This document shows positions 32,440-40,556 of a DNA stretch of 64,000 nucleotides, one piece after another. The DNA is taken from the NCBI RefSeq assembly GCF_900111015.1, contig NZ_FOFS01000010.1, positions 1-64,000 of the forward strand, read 5' to 3'. The stretch comes from Solimonas aquatica (GTDB taxonomy: Bacteria; Pseudomonadota; Gammaproteobacteria; Nevskiales; Nevskiaceae). A model generated the notes under the pieces. It saw only the letters and a list, made by a program, of their open reading frames with translations. It was not told where the DNA came from and made no database searches. Position numbers and translations under genes: made by a program. Each line of letters starts with the position of its first letter. Position 1 is the first letter of the stretch.

Positions 32440-33483
32440 ATGGCCAGCGAGCTGCAGGTTCCGATCATCGACATTTCCGGCTTCGCCCACGGCGGGCAGG
32501 CGCAGCGCGCGGCGATTGCCGCCAGCGTCGGCGCCGCCGCGCGCGAAATCGGCTTCATGCAGATTTGCGGCCATGGCGTGCCGGACGCCGCCATCGAAGG
32601 CCTGAAAGCCGCCATCGATGGCTTCTTCGGCCTGCCCCTCGAAGACAAGCTGCGCTGCCGGCCGCCGAGCACCGAGATCAATCGCGGCTACACCGGCCTG
32701 CGCAGCGAGCGGCTCAGCTACAGCCTGGGCGTGGCCTCGCCGGCGGATCTGTTCGAGGCCTTCAACATCGGCAGCACCGTTTCGCAGCATCCCGGGGTGG
32801 CGCTGCCCGCCGAACACTTTCCGGAAAATCTCTGGCCGCAGCAGCCTGCTGCATTTCGCGCGCAGATCGAAACCTGGTTTGCCGAGGCCGGCGCCCTGGC
32901 GCGACGCATGACGCGCATCTTCGCGCTGGCCCTGAATCTGCCCGACGATTATTTCGTGCCCTTCCAGAACCGCTCCATCGACACCCTGCGTCTCAACAAC
33001 TACCAGCTGCCGCCCGGCGACACGCGCGTGGAGCCCGGGCAGATGGGCATGGGCGGCCATACCGATTACGGCATCGTCACGGTGCTCTGGGCCGACGCAG
33101 TCAGTCCGGGCCTGCAGATCATGGACGGCGATGGCGACTGGCATGACATCGTGCCCGCGCCCGGGGCGATGCTGATCAATCTCGGCGACATGCTGGCGCG
33201 CTGGAGCAATGATCGCTGGCGCTCGACCCTGCACCGCGTGCTGCCGCCGGTGAACGGCCAGGGGCGTCTGATCCGGCGCCGTTCGGCGGCCTATTTTCAC
33301 GATGGCAATCACGATGCCCTGGTCAGCTGCCTGCCCGGCTGCGCGGATGCCGATCATCCACCGCTGTATCCGCCGGTGACGGTGGGCGAGCACCTGAGCT
33401 TCAAGCTGCGCGGCTCGCGCGGCCTGGAACTCAACCCGCATTCCGAGCGCGAGGCGGCGCGCCTGCTGAGCGGCAGCGAGTAG
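32440..33483 (+). CDS. Isopenicillin-N-synthase-like 2OG-Fe(II) dioxygenase
   Basis: A 347-aa non-haem iron oxygenase. The N-terminal DIOX_N region is VPIIDISGFAHGG and GFMQICGHGVP. The iron triad is His207 and Asp209 (HTDYG) with His265 (LHRV). The Arg280-x-Ser282 pair would bind the 2-oxoglutarate carboxylate. Thymine-7-hydroxylase is in this superfamily, so a nucleobase substrate is plausible. Its position between adenine and 8-oxoguanine deaminase genes points to an oxidised or methylated purine. Substrate is unknown. Confidence 0.85.
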   Translation: MASELQVPIIDISGFAHGGQAQRAAIAASVGAAAREIGFMQICGHGVPDAAIEGLKAAIDGFFGLPLEDKLRCRPPSTEINRGYTGLRSERLSYSLGVASPADLFEAFNIGSTVSQHPGVALPAEHFPENLWPQQPAAFRAQIETWFAEAGALARRMTRIFALALNLPDDYFVPFQNRSIDTLRLNNYQLPPGDTRVEPGQMGMGGHTDYGIVTVLWADAVSPGLQIMDGDGDWHDIVPAPGAMLINLGDMLARWSNDRWRSTLHRVLPPVNGQGRLIRRRSAAYFHDGNHDALVSCLPGCADADHPPLYPPVTVGEHLSFKLRGSRGLELNPHSEREAARLLSGSE

Positions 33484-33493
33484 CCGCCGCCGG

Positions 33494-33499
33494 CATACT
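33494..33499 (+). promoter_or_regulatory. -10-like hexamer abutting a start codon
   Basis: CATACT is six bases before the ATG at 33506, so an internal transcript would start on the start codon. No Shine-Dalgarno precedes this gene. Candidate only. Confidence 0.25.
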
Positions 33500-33505
33500 G
33501 CGCGC

Positions 33506-34930
33506 ATGAACACCGACAACGAGCAGATCCTGCTGCTGCACGGCGCCGCAGTGGTGGCCACCATGGACGCGCAGCGCCGCGAAATCGCCGGCGGCAGCGT
33601 GGCCGTGCAAGGCCGGCAGATCGCCTGCGTGGGCAGCGCCGCCGAGGTGCAGGCCTGGCTCGACGCCGAGCCCACGCGCCGCGTGCAGCGGCGCATCGAT
33701 CTGACTGGCTGCGTGCTGCTGCCCGGCCTGATCAACGGCCATCATCATCTCTACCAGACGCTGACGCGCGGCATCGGCACCGCGCGCGGCCTGGCGCTGT
33801 TCGACTGGCTCAAGACCCTGTATCCGATCTGGGGCCAGATGCACGGCGAGGCGGTGTATGTCAGCGCCAAGCTGGGCCTGGCGGAACTGCTGCTCAGCGG
33901 CGCCACCACGGTGGCCGATCATCTCTACATGTATCCCAATGGCGCGCGCATCGATGATGAGATCGCCGCCGCACGCGAACTGGGTCTGCGCTTTCATCCC
34001 ACGCGCGGCTCGATGAGCGTGGGCATCAGCCAGGGCGGTCTGCCGCCGGATCATCTGGTGGAAGACGAGGACGCGATTCTCCGGGACTGCCTGCGCGTGA
34101 TCGGACAGTTTCATGATGCGCAGGACTATTCGATGCTGCGCATCGGTCTGGCGCCCTGCTCGCCGTTCAGCGTCAGCGGCGAGCTGATGCGCCAGTCCGC
34201 GCGCATGGCGCGCGCGCATGCGCGCGTGGGCCTGCACACGCATCTGGCGGAAACCATCGATGAGGACCGCTACTGCCTGGAGAAATTCGGCATGCGGCCG
34301 CTCGACTACGCCGAATCGGTGGAGTGGCTGGGCCCGGACGTGTGGTTCGCGCACATGGTGCATCCCTCGGGCGCCGAGATCGGCAAGCTCGCGCACAGCT
34401 GCAGCGGTGTCTGCCACTGCGCCAGCAGCAACATGATTCTGGCCTCGGGCATCGCGCCGGTGCGCGCGATGGTGGACGCCGGTGTGCGCCTGGGCCTGGG
34501 CGTGGACGGCTCGGCCAGCAATGACGGCAATCACATGCTGGGCGAGGCGCGTCAGGCCATGCTGCTGCAACGCGTGGGCTGGCCGGGTTTCGAATCGCGC
34601 GCCGACCGCATGTCGGCACGCGAGGCCCTGGAACTCGCCACACTCGGCGGCGCGCGCATGCTGGCGCGGCAGGACATCGGGCATCTGGCGCCGGGCATGG
34701 CGGCGGATCTGGTGGCCTTTCCCATCGACGGCATCGAGCACGCCGGCGCGCAGAGCGATCCGCTGGCCGCCCTGCTCTGCTGCGCGCCGGTGCGCGTGCG
34801 CTACTCCGTGATCAATGGTCGCGTGGTGGTGGACGAGGGCCGCATTCCGGGCCTGGATCTGCCGGCCCTGGTGCGGCAGCACAATGCGCAGGCGCAAGGC
34901 CTGCTGCAGCGCGCGGGGCTGGCACGCTAG
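33506..34930 (+). CDS. 8-oxoguanine deaminase-like amidohydrolase
   Basis: A 474-aa metal-dependent deaminase of the AtzB/TrzN-8-oxoguanine deaminase group. It has LPGLINGHHHLYQTLTR (metal HxH), GLHTHLAET, WFAHMVHP and GVDGSASNDG (metal Asp). The family turns 8-oxoguanine into urate, which would enter the pathway directly at PuuD. Closely related proteins deaminate other aminated heterocycles. It ends the plus-strand purine operon, 22 bp after the dioxygenase. Confidence 0.85.
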   Translation: MNTDNEQILLLHGAAVVATMDAQRREIAGGSVAVQGRQIACVGSAAEVQAWLDAEPTRRVQRRIDLTGCVLLPGLINGHHHLYQTLTRGIGTARGLALFDWLKTLYPIWGQMHGEAVYVSAKLGLAELLLSGATTVADHLYMYPNGARIDDEIAAARELGLRFHPTRGSMSVGISQGGLPPDHLVEDEDAILRDCLRVIGQFHDAQDYSMLRIGLAPCSPFSVSGELMRQSARMARAHARVGLHTHLAETIDEDRYCLEKFGMRPLDYAESVEWLGPDVWFAHMVHPSGAEIGKLAHSCSGVCHCASSNMILASGIAPVRAMVDAGVRLGLGVDGSASNDGNHMLGEARQAMLLQRVGWPGFESRADRMSAREALELATLGGARMLARQDIGHLAPGMAADLVAFPIDGIEHAGAQSDPLAALLCCAPVRVRYSVINGRVVVDEGRIPGLDLPALVRQHNAQAQGLLQRAGLAR

Positions 34931-34956
34931 ACGGGAAAATCCGGCGACAAGGCGGC

Positions 34957-35805
34957 ATGTTTAGAATGGCGCCCCGAACTGCCCAGCCCCGCGCCGCGAT
35001 GAACCAGAACCTGGCCGCCACCTCTTTTGCCGAGCCCACGCAACAGCGCTGGCTGTTATGGCTGGCGGCGCTGTTGCTGCTGGCGCAGGGCCTGCTGGTT
35101 TACAGCAGTGGCTGGCACGGCGGCTTCAGCACCATCAACGACGCCGGCCGCCTGCTCAGCGACCGCCTCGCCGAAAGCCTCACGCAGCTGGGCGACAGCC
35201 TGCTGGCCCTGAGCCTGTTCCTGTTTCTGGCCAAGCGTCATCCGGCGCTGCTCTGGCAGGCGCTGCTGGCGGCCCTGATCGCCACCCTGCTCTCGCACGG
35301 CATCAAGTCGCTGGCGGCGCAGCCGCGGCCGGCGGCGCTGCTGGAACTGGACAGCTTCCGCCAGCTCGGCCCCGTGCTCCGGCGCGGCAGCTATCCCTCC
35401 GGCCACACCGTCACCGCCTTCGTCTCCGCCGCCTGCGTCGCCTGTTATCTCACCGCCCTCTGGCAGCGCGCGCTGCTGCTGATCGCGGCACTGGCCGTGG
35501 GTTTCAGCCGCGTCGCGGTCGGCGCGCACTGGCCCGTCGATGTCTGCGCCGGCGCAGCCTGCGGCCTGTTCTCGGCGTATCTGGGCCTTCTGCTGGCACG
35601 GCGCTGGCCGCTGGGCCTGCGCCCGCGTGTGCATCAGACCGTGGTGCTGATTCTGGCCGGCTGCACGCTCGCGCAGCTGTTCATGAAGCCGGAATATCCG
35701 CTGGCGCGGCCGCTGATCGTCTCGATCTCGCTGCTGGCCCTGGCCGTCGCCGCCCGCGATTACCTGCTGCCGAGGCTCAGCTCGCGGACGCTGGCGGACA
35801 GCTGA
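34957..35805 (+). CDS. PAP2-family membrane phosphatase
   Basis: An integral-membrane type-2 phosphatidic-acid-phosphatase-like protein with about six hydrophobic segments. The three PAP2 motifs are KSLAAQPRP, SYPSGHT and SRVAVGAHWPVD, with the catalytic His pair. Substrate may be undecaprenyl or lipid phosphates. The start at 34957 has AAGGCGG upstream (282 aa); the in-frame ATG at 34999 (268 aa) lacks one, though a TAGAAT -10-like element at 34962 would favour it. The 3' end overlaps pqiC tail to tail by 29 bp. Confidence 0.85.
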   Translation: MFRMAPRTAQPRAAMNQNLAATSFAEPTQQRWLLWLAALLLLAQGLLVYSSGWHGGFSTINDAGRLLSDRLAESLTQLGDSLLALSLFLFLAKRHPALLWQALLAALIATLLSHGIKSLAAQPRPAALLELDSFRQLGPVLRRGSYPSGHTVTAFVSAACVACYLTALWQRALLLIAALAVGFSRVAVGAHWPVDVCAGAACGLFSAYLGLLLARRWPLGLRPRVHQTVVLILAGCTLAQLFMKPEYPLARPLIVSISLLALAVAARDYLLPRLSSRTLADS

Positions 35806-36394
35806 GGGTGCCGCCGGCCTGTGCAGCGCTGATCAGCGTGGCGATCTGATCGCCGACACGATCCAGCGCCTGCTGGATGCCGACCACCAGATTCTCGTAG
35901 CCGCCGGTCACCGCCAGGCTGACCGCGCTGGCGCAGGTCCAGCGCTGACGCGGGGCGCTGGCCGCGCTCACCTCCAGCACGCTCCAGCCGGCATCCAGGC
36001 TCACGCCGCGCGCCAGCTGCGCATCCAGGCGCTGCACATCGAGCAGCACGCGATACACGCGGGTATCCGGCGGCGGTGAAAGCTGCGAGACCTCGGCGAC
36101 ACCCAGTTTCTGCTTGAGCCGCGCCACCAGCGCGCCCCGCACTTCCTCGCCCAGCGGCGCGATCCAGCGCCGTGTCTCCACCAGCGCCACCTCGCCCTCG
36201 CCCTGACGCACCACCAGCTCCGGCTGATCCAGCTGCGCCGGGATGCGCACCGGCTGCACGTCCAGCACATAGGCCTGCGTGCGCGGTGCCAGCGCCTGCG
36301 CCTGCGGGCGCAGCAGCGTGTAGAAATGCGTGGGATCGGCGGCGCAGGCGCAGAGCAGCGTGGCCACGCAGAGCAGACTGCCGATACGGATCAT
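35777..36394 (-). CDS. pqiC: PqiC-family lipoprotein
   Basis: A 205-aa lipoprotein (lipobox LLCAC, lipid Cys about residue 17) of the ABC-transport-auxiliary/DUF330 family. In E. coli PqiC is an outer-membrane lipoprotein that receives the PqiB needle. The family FYTLL motif follows the signal. ATGA overlap with pqiB. The 3' end overlaps the PAP2 gene on the other strand. Confidence 0.88.
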   Translation of the reverse strand: MIRIGSLLCVATLLCACAADPTHFYTLLRPQAQALAPRTQAYVLDVQPVRIPAQLDQPELVVRQGEGEVALVETRRWIAPLGEEVRGALVARLKQKLGVAEVSQLSPPPDTRVYRVLLDVQRLDAQLARGVSLDAGWSVLEVSAASAPRQRWTCASAVSLAVTGGYENLVVGIQQALDRVGDQIATLISAAQAGGTLSCPPASAS

Positions 36395-38022
36395 GGCGCG
36401 GGCTCCGTCTTGCCGTTCTCGGCGGGTTCCTTGTTGTCCGGTTTGCCGAACACCAGGGATTCGGGGTGACGCTTGAGATACTCGGCCAGCTCACGCATGG
36501 CGCGCGCCATCTGCTCCACCGCCGCGAGCATCGCCTGGGTATTGCGCTGCAGCGGCGATTCGCCGGCGGCGAAATTCTGGTTGAGATTGTCCACCGCCGC
36601 ATGCGCGCTGCGCAGGGCGGCCTGCGCCTCGGGCGCCAGCTGCGTGTCGAGCTGGCTCAGCAGATGCTCGCTGCTGGCGAGGCTGGCGTTGAGATGCGCG
36701 CCGATCTCGTCGAAGGGCACCTTGTTCAGGCGCGCCACGATATCGGCGATCTGTTGCTGGATCTGATCGAAATTGCCCGGCACCGTGGGAATCTCCAGCG
36801 GCCGGGCCGCCGCGCTGGCCAGCGTCACGGGGCGCGCGCCGCGCACAAAATCCAGGGACACGAACAGCTGCCCGGTGAGCAGATTGCCCGGCTGCAGCTG
36901 CGCGCGCAGGCCGCGTTCCACCAGCTTGCGCAGATAGGCCGCGCCGTCCGCAGTGCCCTGCTGCCGGTACAGCTCACCCAGGCGCTGCGGATACAGACGC
37001 GCATCCACCACCGCCAGCAGCGAGCGGTCCTTGGCGTTCTGCTCCAGCGCCAGCGCCGTGACCTTGCCCAGCGTCACGCCGCCGAAATCCACCGTCGCGC
37101 CCAGGTTCAGGCCGCGCATCGAACGCGCAAAGCGCATGCGCACATCCACCGGCGGACCATCCGGCGGCGCCAGGGCGGCGACGCGGGTGTCGAACAGCGC
37201 GAAATGGTATTTCTCGCTGGCGGCGGCGGCCGGCGCGTCATGCGGCGGCGCTTCGAAGGCGATGCCGCCAACCAGCACCGTGGCCAGAGCCTCGGTGTCG
37301 ATCTTCACGCCGTCGGCCCCCACCGCCACGTCCACGCCGCTGGCGTTCCAGAAGCGCGTGTCGACGGTGACGAAGCGGTCGAAGGGCGCGTCGACGAAGA
37401 CCTCCAGCGTCACCCCGCGACCGTCGTCGCGCAGCTGATGCGCCACCACGCGCCCCACCAGCTTGCGCCGGAAATACAGCGGCGAACCGATGTCCAGCGA
37501 GCCCAGGTCCTCGGCGTCGAGCACATAGCGCCGGCCCTTCTGATCGCTGGTCACCGCCGGCGGCACTTCCAGGCCGTGAAACTCGCGGCGCTCCTCGTGC
37601 GAGCGACCGACGTCCACGCCGATGTAGGCGCCGGAGAGCAGCGTGTTCAGACCCGAGACACCGCCCAGACCCACGCGCGGCCGCACCACCCAGAAACGGC
37701 TGTCCTCGACCGCGAGGCTGGCGGCGTCATGACTGAGCTCCACCGCCACCAGCACCTGCTGATGATCTTCGCTGAGCTGGATGCGGCGCACCTTGCCCAC
37801 CACCACGTCCTTGTAGCGCAACTCGGTCTTGCCGGCCTCCAGACCTTCGGCGCTGTCGAAGCGGATCACGATCTCGGGGCCGGCGGCCAGCCAGGCACGC
37901 ACCAGCAGCACGACGCCTGCCAGCGTCGCCACCAGCGGCACCAGCCACACCAGCGACAGGCTCCAGCGACGTGTGCGCTCCACGCCCGGCAGCGGCAGCG
38001 GCGCCTGCGGCTCCTCGCTCAT
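36391..38022 (-). CDS. pqiB: PqiB, MCE-domain intermembrane transport protein
   Basis: A 543-aa protein with one N-terminal membrane helix (about 22-45) and three MCE domains (about 45-150, 160-270, 280-400), ending in a long helical needle region with coiled-coil character. It forms a periplasm-spanning tunnel for lipids between the membranes. The frame is open to 38556, but the ATG at 38022 overlaps the upstream pqiA stop as ATGA. Confidence 0.92.
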   Translation of the reverse strand: MSEEPQAPLPLPGVERTRRWSLSLVWLVPLVATLAGVVLLVRAWLAAGPEIVIRFDSAEGLEAGKTELRYKDVVVGKVRRIQLSEDHQQVLVAVELSHDAASLAVEDSRFWVVRPRVGLGGVSGLNTLLSGAYIGVDVGRSHEERREFHGLEVPPAVTSDQKGRRYVLDAEDLGSLDIGSPLYFRRKLVGRVVAHQLRDDGRGVTLEVFVDAPFDRFVTVDTRFWNASGVDVAVGADGVKIDTEALATVLVGGIAFEAPPHDAPAAAASEKYHFALFDTRVAALAPPDGPPVDVRMRFARSMRGLNLGATVDFGGVTLGKVTALALEQNAKDRSLLAVVDARLYPQRLGELYRQQGTADGAAYLRKLVERGLRAQLQPGNLLTGQLFVSLDFVRGARPVTLASAAARPLEIPTVPGNFDQIQQQIADIVARLNKVPFDEIGAHLNASLASSEHLLSQLDTQLAPEAQAALRSAHAAVDNLNQNFAAGESPLQRNTQAMLAAVEQMARAMRELAEYLKRHPESLVFGKPDNKEPAENGKTEPAP

Positions 38023-38660
38023 GCACGGCTCCCGGTTTGCGGTTCGTCCCAGATCAGGCGCGGATCGAAACTCATGGATGCGAGCATGGTCAGCACCACC
38101 ACCGAGGCAAAGGCGATGGCACCCGGACCGGCGCGCACCTGCGCCACCGAATTGAAGTTGACCAGCGCCACCAGCAGCGCCACCACGAAGATATCGAGCA
38201 TCGACCACTGGCCGATGAATTCGATGAGGCGGTACAGGCGCGCGCGTTCGCGGCGGCGCCAGCGGGAATGCGCGCCGGCGCTGAGCAGCAGCGTAGCCAG
38301 CGCAGCGATCTTCAGCAGCGGCACCACGATGCTGGCCACGAACACGATCAGCGCCAGATCCCAGGCGCCGCTGCGCCACAGCGTCAGCACACCGCTGAGG
38401 ATGGTGTCGTTCTCGCTGTAGAGCAGCGTGGAGGTCTGCATGATCGGCAGCAGATTGGCGGGGATGTACAGCACCGCAGCCGCAATCAGCAGCGCCCAGC
38501 TGCGCGACAGGCTGGCCGGCTTGCGCCGGTGCAGCGGCGCATGACAGCGGGGGCAATGCGGTGCCGCAGTCGCCGGCAGCGCGCGGCAGACCAGACCGCA
38601 GGCCAGGCAGCTGAGCAGGCCCAGGTCGGCGGCGCGCGGCAGCCCGGCGGCGCTACTCAT
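38019..38660 (-). CDS. pqiA: PqiA C-terminal-half protein
   Basis: A 213-aa inner-membrane protein with a zinc-ribbon-like N-terminus (CLACG ... CPRCHAPL) and four membrane helices, ending FDPRLIWD. It matches the second half of the 417-aa E. coli PqiA, which here is split into two genes. It overlaps the first-half gene by 8 nt and pqiB by 4 nt. Confidence 0.88.
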   Translation of the reverse strand: MSSAAGLPRAADLGLLSCLACGLVCRALPATAAPHCPRCHAPLHRRKPASLSRSWALLIAAAVLYIPANLLPIMQTSTLLYSENDTILSGVLTLWRSGAWDLALIVFVASIVVPLLKIAALATLLLSAGAHSRWRRRERARLYRLIEFIGQWSMLDIFVVALLVALVNFNSVAQVRAGPGAIAFASVVVLTMLASMSFDPRLIWDEPQTGSRA

Positions 38661-39246
38661 CCAGACACTCCCAGAGCCGGTGCAGATCGAAACTGTTGAG
38701 CGCGGTCAGCAGCAGGGTCAGGGCGGCAAAGCCATACAGGCCCGGACGCGGCTGCACGGCGGCCAGCGCGCCCATCTTCACCACCGCTACCAGAGCCCCG
38801 AGCAGGAACACTTCCACCATGCTCCAGGGCCGCAGGAAGCGCAGGCTGTGCAGCGCATCGACCAGCAGGCTGCGGCGCAGGCCGCCGCGCCGCAGGGCCA
38901 GCAGCACCGCGCCCAGCAGCAGGATCTGCAGCAGTGGAAAGAAGAATGCGGTGAGCGCCACCAGCACCGCCACCGGTCCCACCTCGCTGTCCCAGGCAGC
39001 GTGGATGGCGCCCCAGAGCGTGCTCTGGCTGCTGCTGCCCTGCAGATCCAGACTGACGATGGGAAAGACATTGGCGATCAGGAACACCACGGCCGCCGCC
39101 AGGGTCAGCGCCAGCAGGGCGGGCGGCGCAAGATCGGCGCGATACAGCGGTGCGGCGCAGCGCAGGCAGCGCGCGCGCTGGCCGGGCTGCAGCGGTGCAC
39201 GCTGGTACACGGTGTCGCAGTGTTCGCAGACGATCAGCGTCGGCAT
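38653..39246 (-). CDS. pqiA: PqiA N-terminal-half protein
   Basis: A 197-aa inner-membrane protein with N-terminal CEHCDTVY and CLRCAAPL zinc-ribbon motifs and four membrane helices, ending FDLHRLWE. It corresponds to the first half of E. coli PqiA. It starts the pqiA-pqiA-pqiB-pqiC operon with a GGGAG Shine-Dalgarno. Its start codon is only 13 bp from the MITE-like element. Confidence 0.88.
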   Translation of the reverse strand: MPTLIVCEHCDTVYQRAPLQPGQRARCLRCAAPLYRADLAPPALLALTLAAAVVFLIANVFPIVSLDLQGSSSQSTLWGAIHAAWDSEVGPVAVLVALTAFFFPLLQILLLGAVLLALRRGGLRRSLLVDALHSLRFLRPWSMVEVFLLGALVAVVKMGALAAVQPRPGLYGFAALTLLLTALNSFDLHRLWECLDE

Positions 39247-39259
39247 TGGCGCTCCCGGG

Positions 39260-39546
39260 CCTAGGGCCTGTTAACGCTGTGGCAATGGCTGCGACGGAGG
39301 TTGTTTTGCCGCAGGGCAAGGCGACAGACGCGCCGCTTGGTGATTCCAGGCCAGCGGCTGCCAACGCCGCCCTGCGGCCCCAGTAGTCCACGTGGGGCCC
39401 CGTCCCATCCGGCTTGCGCCGGAAATGGCGCGCAGCGGCCTTGCGGGACTTGGCCTTGGAACCACCAAGGCCTGCGTCCCGCGCCTTGCCAGGCGCCATT
39501 TCCGGCAGCAACGCAGCGATTGTCCATAGCGTTAACAGGCCCTAGG
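39260..39546. mobile_element. MITE-like element, 287 bp, perfect 19-bp terminal inverted repeats
   Basis: Terminal repeats at 39260-39278 (starting CCTAGGGCCTGTTAACGCT) and 39528-39546 are exact inverse copies. If the palindromic CTAG is a target duplication, the repeats proper are GGCCTGTTAACGCT. Inside, homology between the two ends continues imperfectly (for example GGCAAGGCG and CTTGGTG-TTCCA blocks), so much of the element folds on itself. It has no transposase, so it would be moved in trans. It sits between the globin gene and pqiA. Confidence 0.8.
39419..39507. repeat. Nested hairpin inside the MITE-like element
   Basis: Concentric inverted repeats: GGAAATGGCGC pairs with GCGCCATTTCC, GCGGGAC (39443-39449) pairs with GTCCCGC (39476-39482), and GGCCTTGG (39452-39459) pairs with CCAAGGCC (39465-39472) around a 5-nt loop. 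As RNA this would be a long stable stem. Confidence 0.75.
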
Positions 39547-39937
39547 AGGCTTGCGTGGCGCGGTTGCGCATCCAGTCCGCCAGCGGCGCCAGCGCCGCCA
39601 GCAAGGTCTGGCACCAGGCCGGCGGCAGCCCGCTCTGCGCGCAGGCCTGCTGCATGCAGGCCAGCCACTGATCGCGTTCGCGCGCGCCGATGGCAAACGG
39701 CAGGTGCCGCGCCCGCAGGCGCGGATGCCCGAAGCGATCGGTGTAATGCGACGCCCCTCCGGTCCAGCCGCAGAGATACCAGAACAGCTTGTCGCGGGCG
39801 CCATCCAGGCGCGGCGGATGCTGCGCGCGCAGCGCCGCGTACGCCGGCTCGCTGTCCATCAGATCGTAGAAGCGGTCCACCAGGGCGCGCAGTGCCGCCT
39901 CGCCCCCGGGGAGGTTCTGATAAAGACCTTCATTCAT
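39542..39937 (-). CDS. Group II truncated haemoglobin
   Basis: A 131-aa 2-on-2 globin (TrHb2/GlbO type). Visible family features are LYQNLPGGEAALRALVDRFYDLM (helices A-B with Tyr), the proximal His in RARHLPFAIG, and Trp in RDQWL (G8). It binds O2 or NO; roles in NO or peroxide detoxification are typical. The start at 39937 overlaps the tlpA-like stop as ATGA. Its TAG stop (39542-39544) lies inside the right terminal repeat of the MITE. Confidence 0.9.
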   Translation of the reverse strand: MNEGLYQNLPGGEAALRALVDRFYDLMDSEPAYAALRAQHPPRLDGARDKLFWYLCGWTGGASHYTDRFGHPRLRARHLPFAIGARERDQWLACMQQACAQSGLPPAWCQTLLAALAPLADWMRNRATQAS

Positions 39938-40479
39938 GGCGGGATCATCGCATGCGCGGCTTCCGATGCGCTGAGCAGCGCCGCGATTTCCTCCAGCAGC
40001 TGGCCGCTGAGCAGCTGCGGGTCGTAACCCTCGTGACTGAAGGCCAGACGCCCCTGCGCGTCGATCACGAAGAGGCGCGGAATCGCGCTGACCCCATACT
40101 GCGCCCCGGCCTGGCCGTCGGCATCGCTGGCCAGCGTGATCGCCAGCGGTCCGAGCCGCTCGGCCAGGCGCCGGAACGCACGCCGGCTTTCCCGCCAGTT
40201 CACGCCGACGATGCACAGCCGCCCGGAGCCCACGCGCGCCTGCAGATTTTCCAGCACCTTCATCTCCTCCAGGCAGGGTGCGCACCAGGAGGCCCAGAAG
40301 CTCAGCACCACCACGCGGCCGCGCAGGCTCTCCAGGCGCAGCGGCTGGCCGGCGAGATCCAGACCCAGCGCCGGGGGCGCCGCCGTGCCCACGGCCGGCG
40401 AGGCCGCGGACGCCGGCGGCCCGAACAGCATCGCCAGCAGGCCGAGGCCCGCAAAAAATTTGGTTACAAGCTTATGCAT
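39934..40479 (-). CDS. TlpA/ResA-like periplasmic thiol-disulfide protein
   Basis: A 181-aa protein with a signal peptide (about 1-25) and a thioredoxin fold of the AhpC-TSA/TlpA group. Redox pair in FWASWCAPCLEEM and a cis-Pro in AIPRLFVID. It would act in the periplasm, perhaps in cytochrome c maturation or peroxide stress. It is coupled to the truncated globin gene by an ATGA overlap and divergent from cysH. Confidence 0.85.
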   Translation of the reverse strand: MHKLVTKFFAGLGLLAMLFGPPASAASPAVGTAAPPALGLDLAGQPLRLESLRGRVVVLSFWASWCAPCLEEMKVLENLQARVGSGRLCIVGVNWRESRRAFRRLAERLGPLAITLASDADGQAGAQYGVSAIPRLFVIDAQGRLAFSHEGYDPQLLSGQLLEEIAALLSASEAAHAMIPP

Positions 40480-40556
40480 TTTTGTAATTTGAAAATCGGA
40501 AAGCAGTCCTTACCGTAAACTGTGACCCCTGCCGAGCCAGGCTTCTGGAATTGTCC

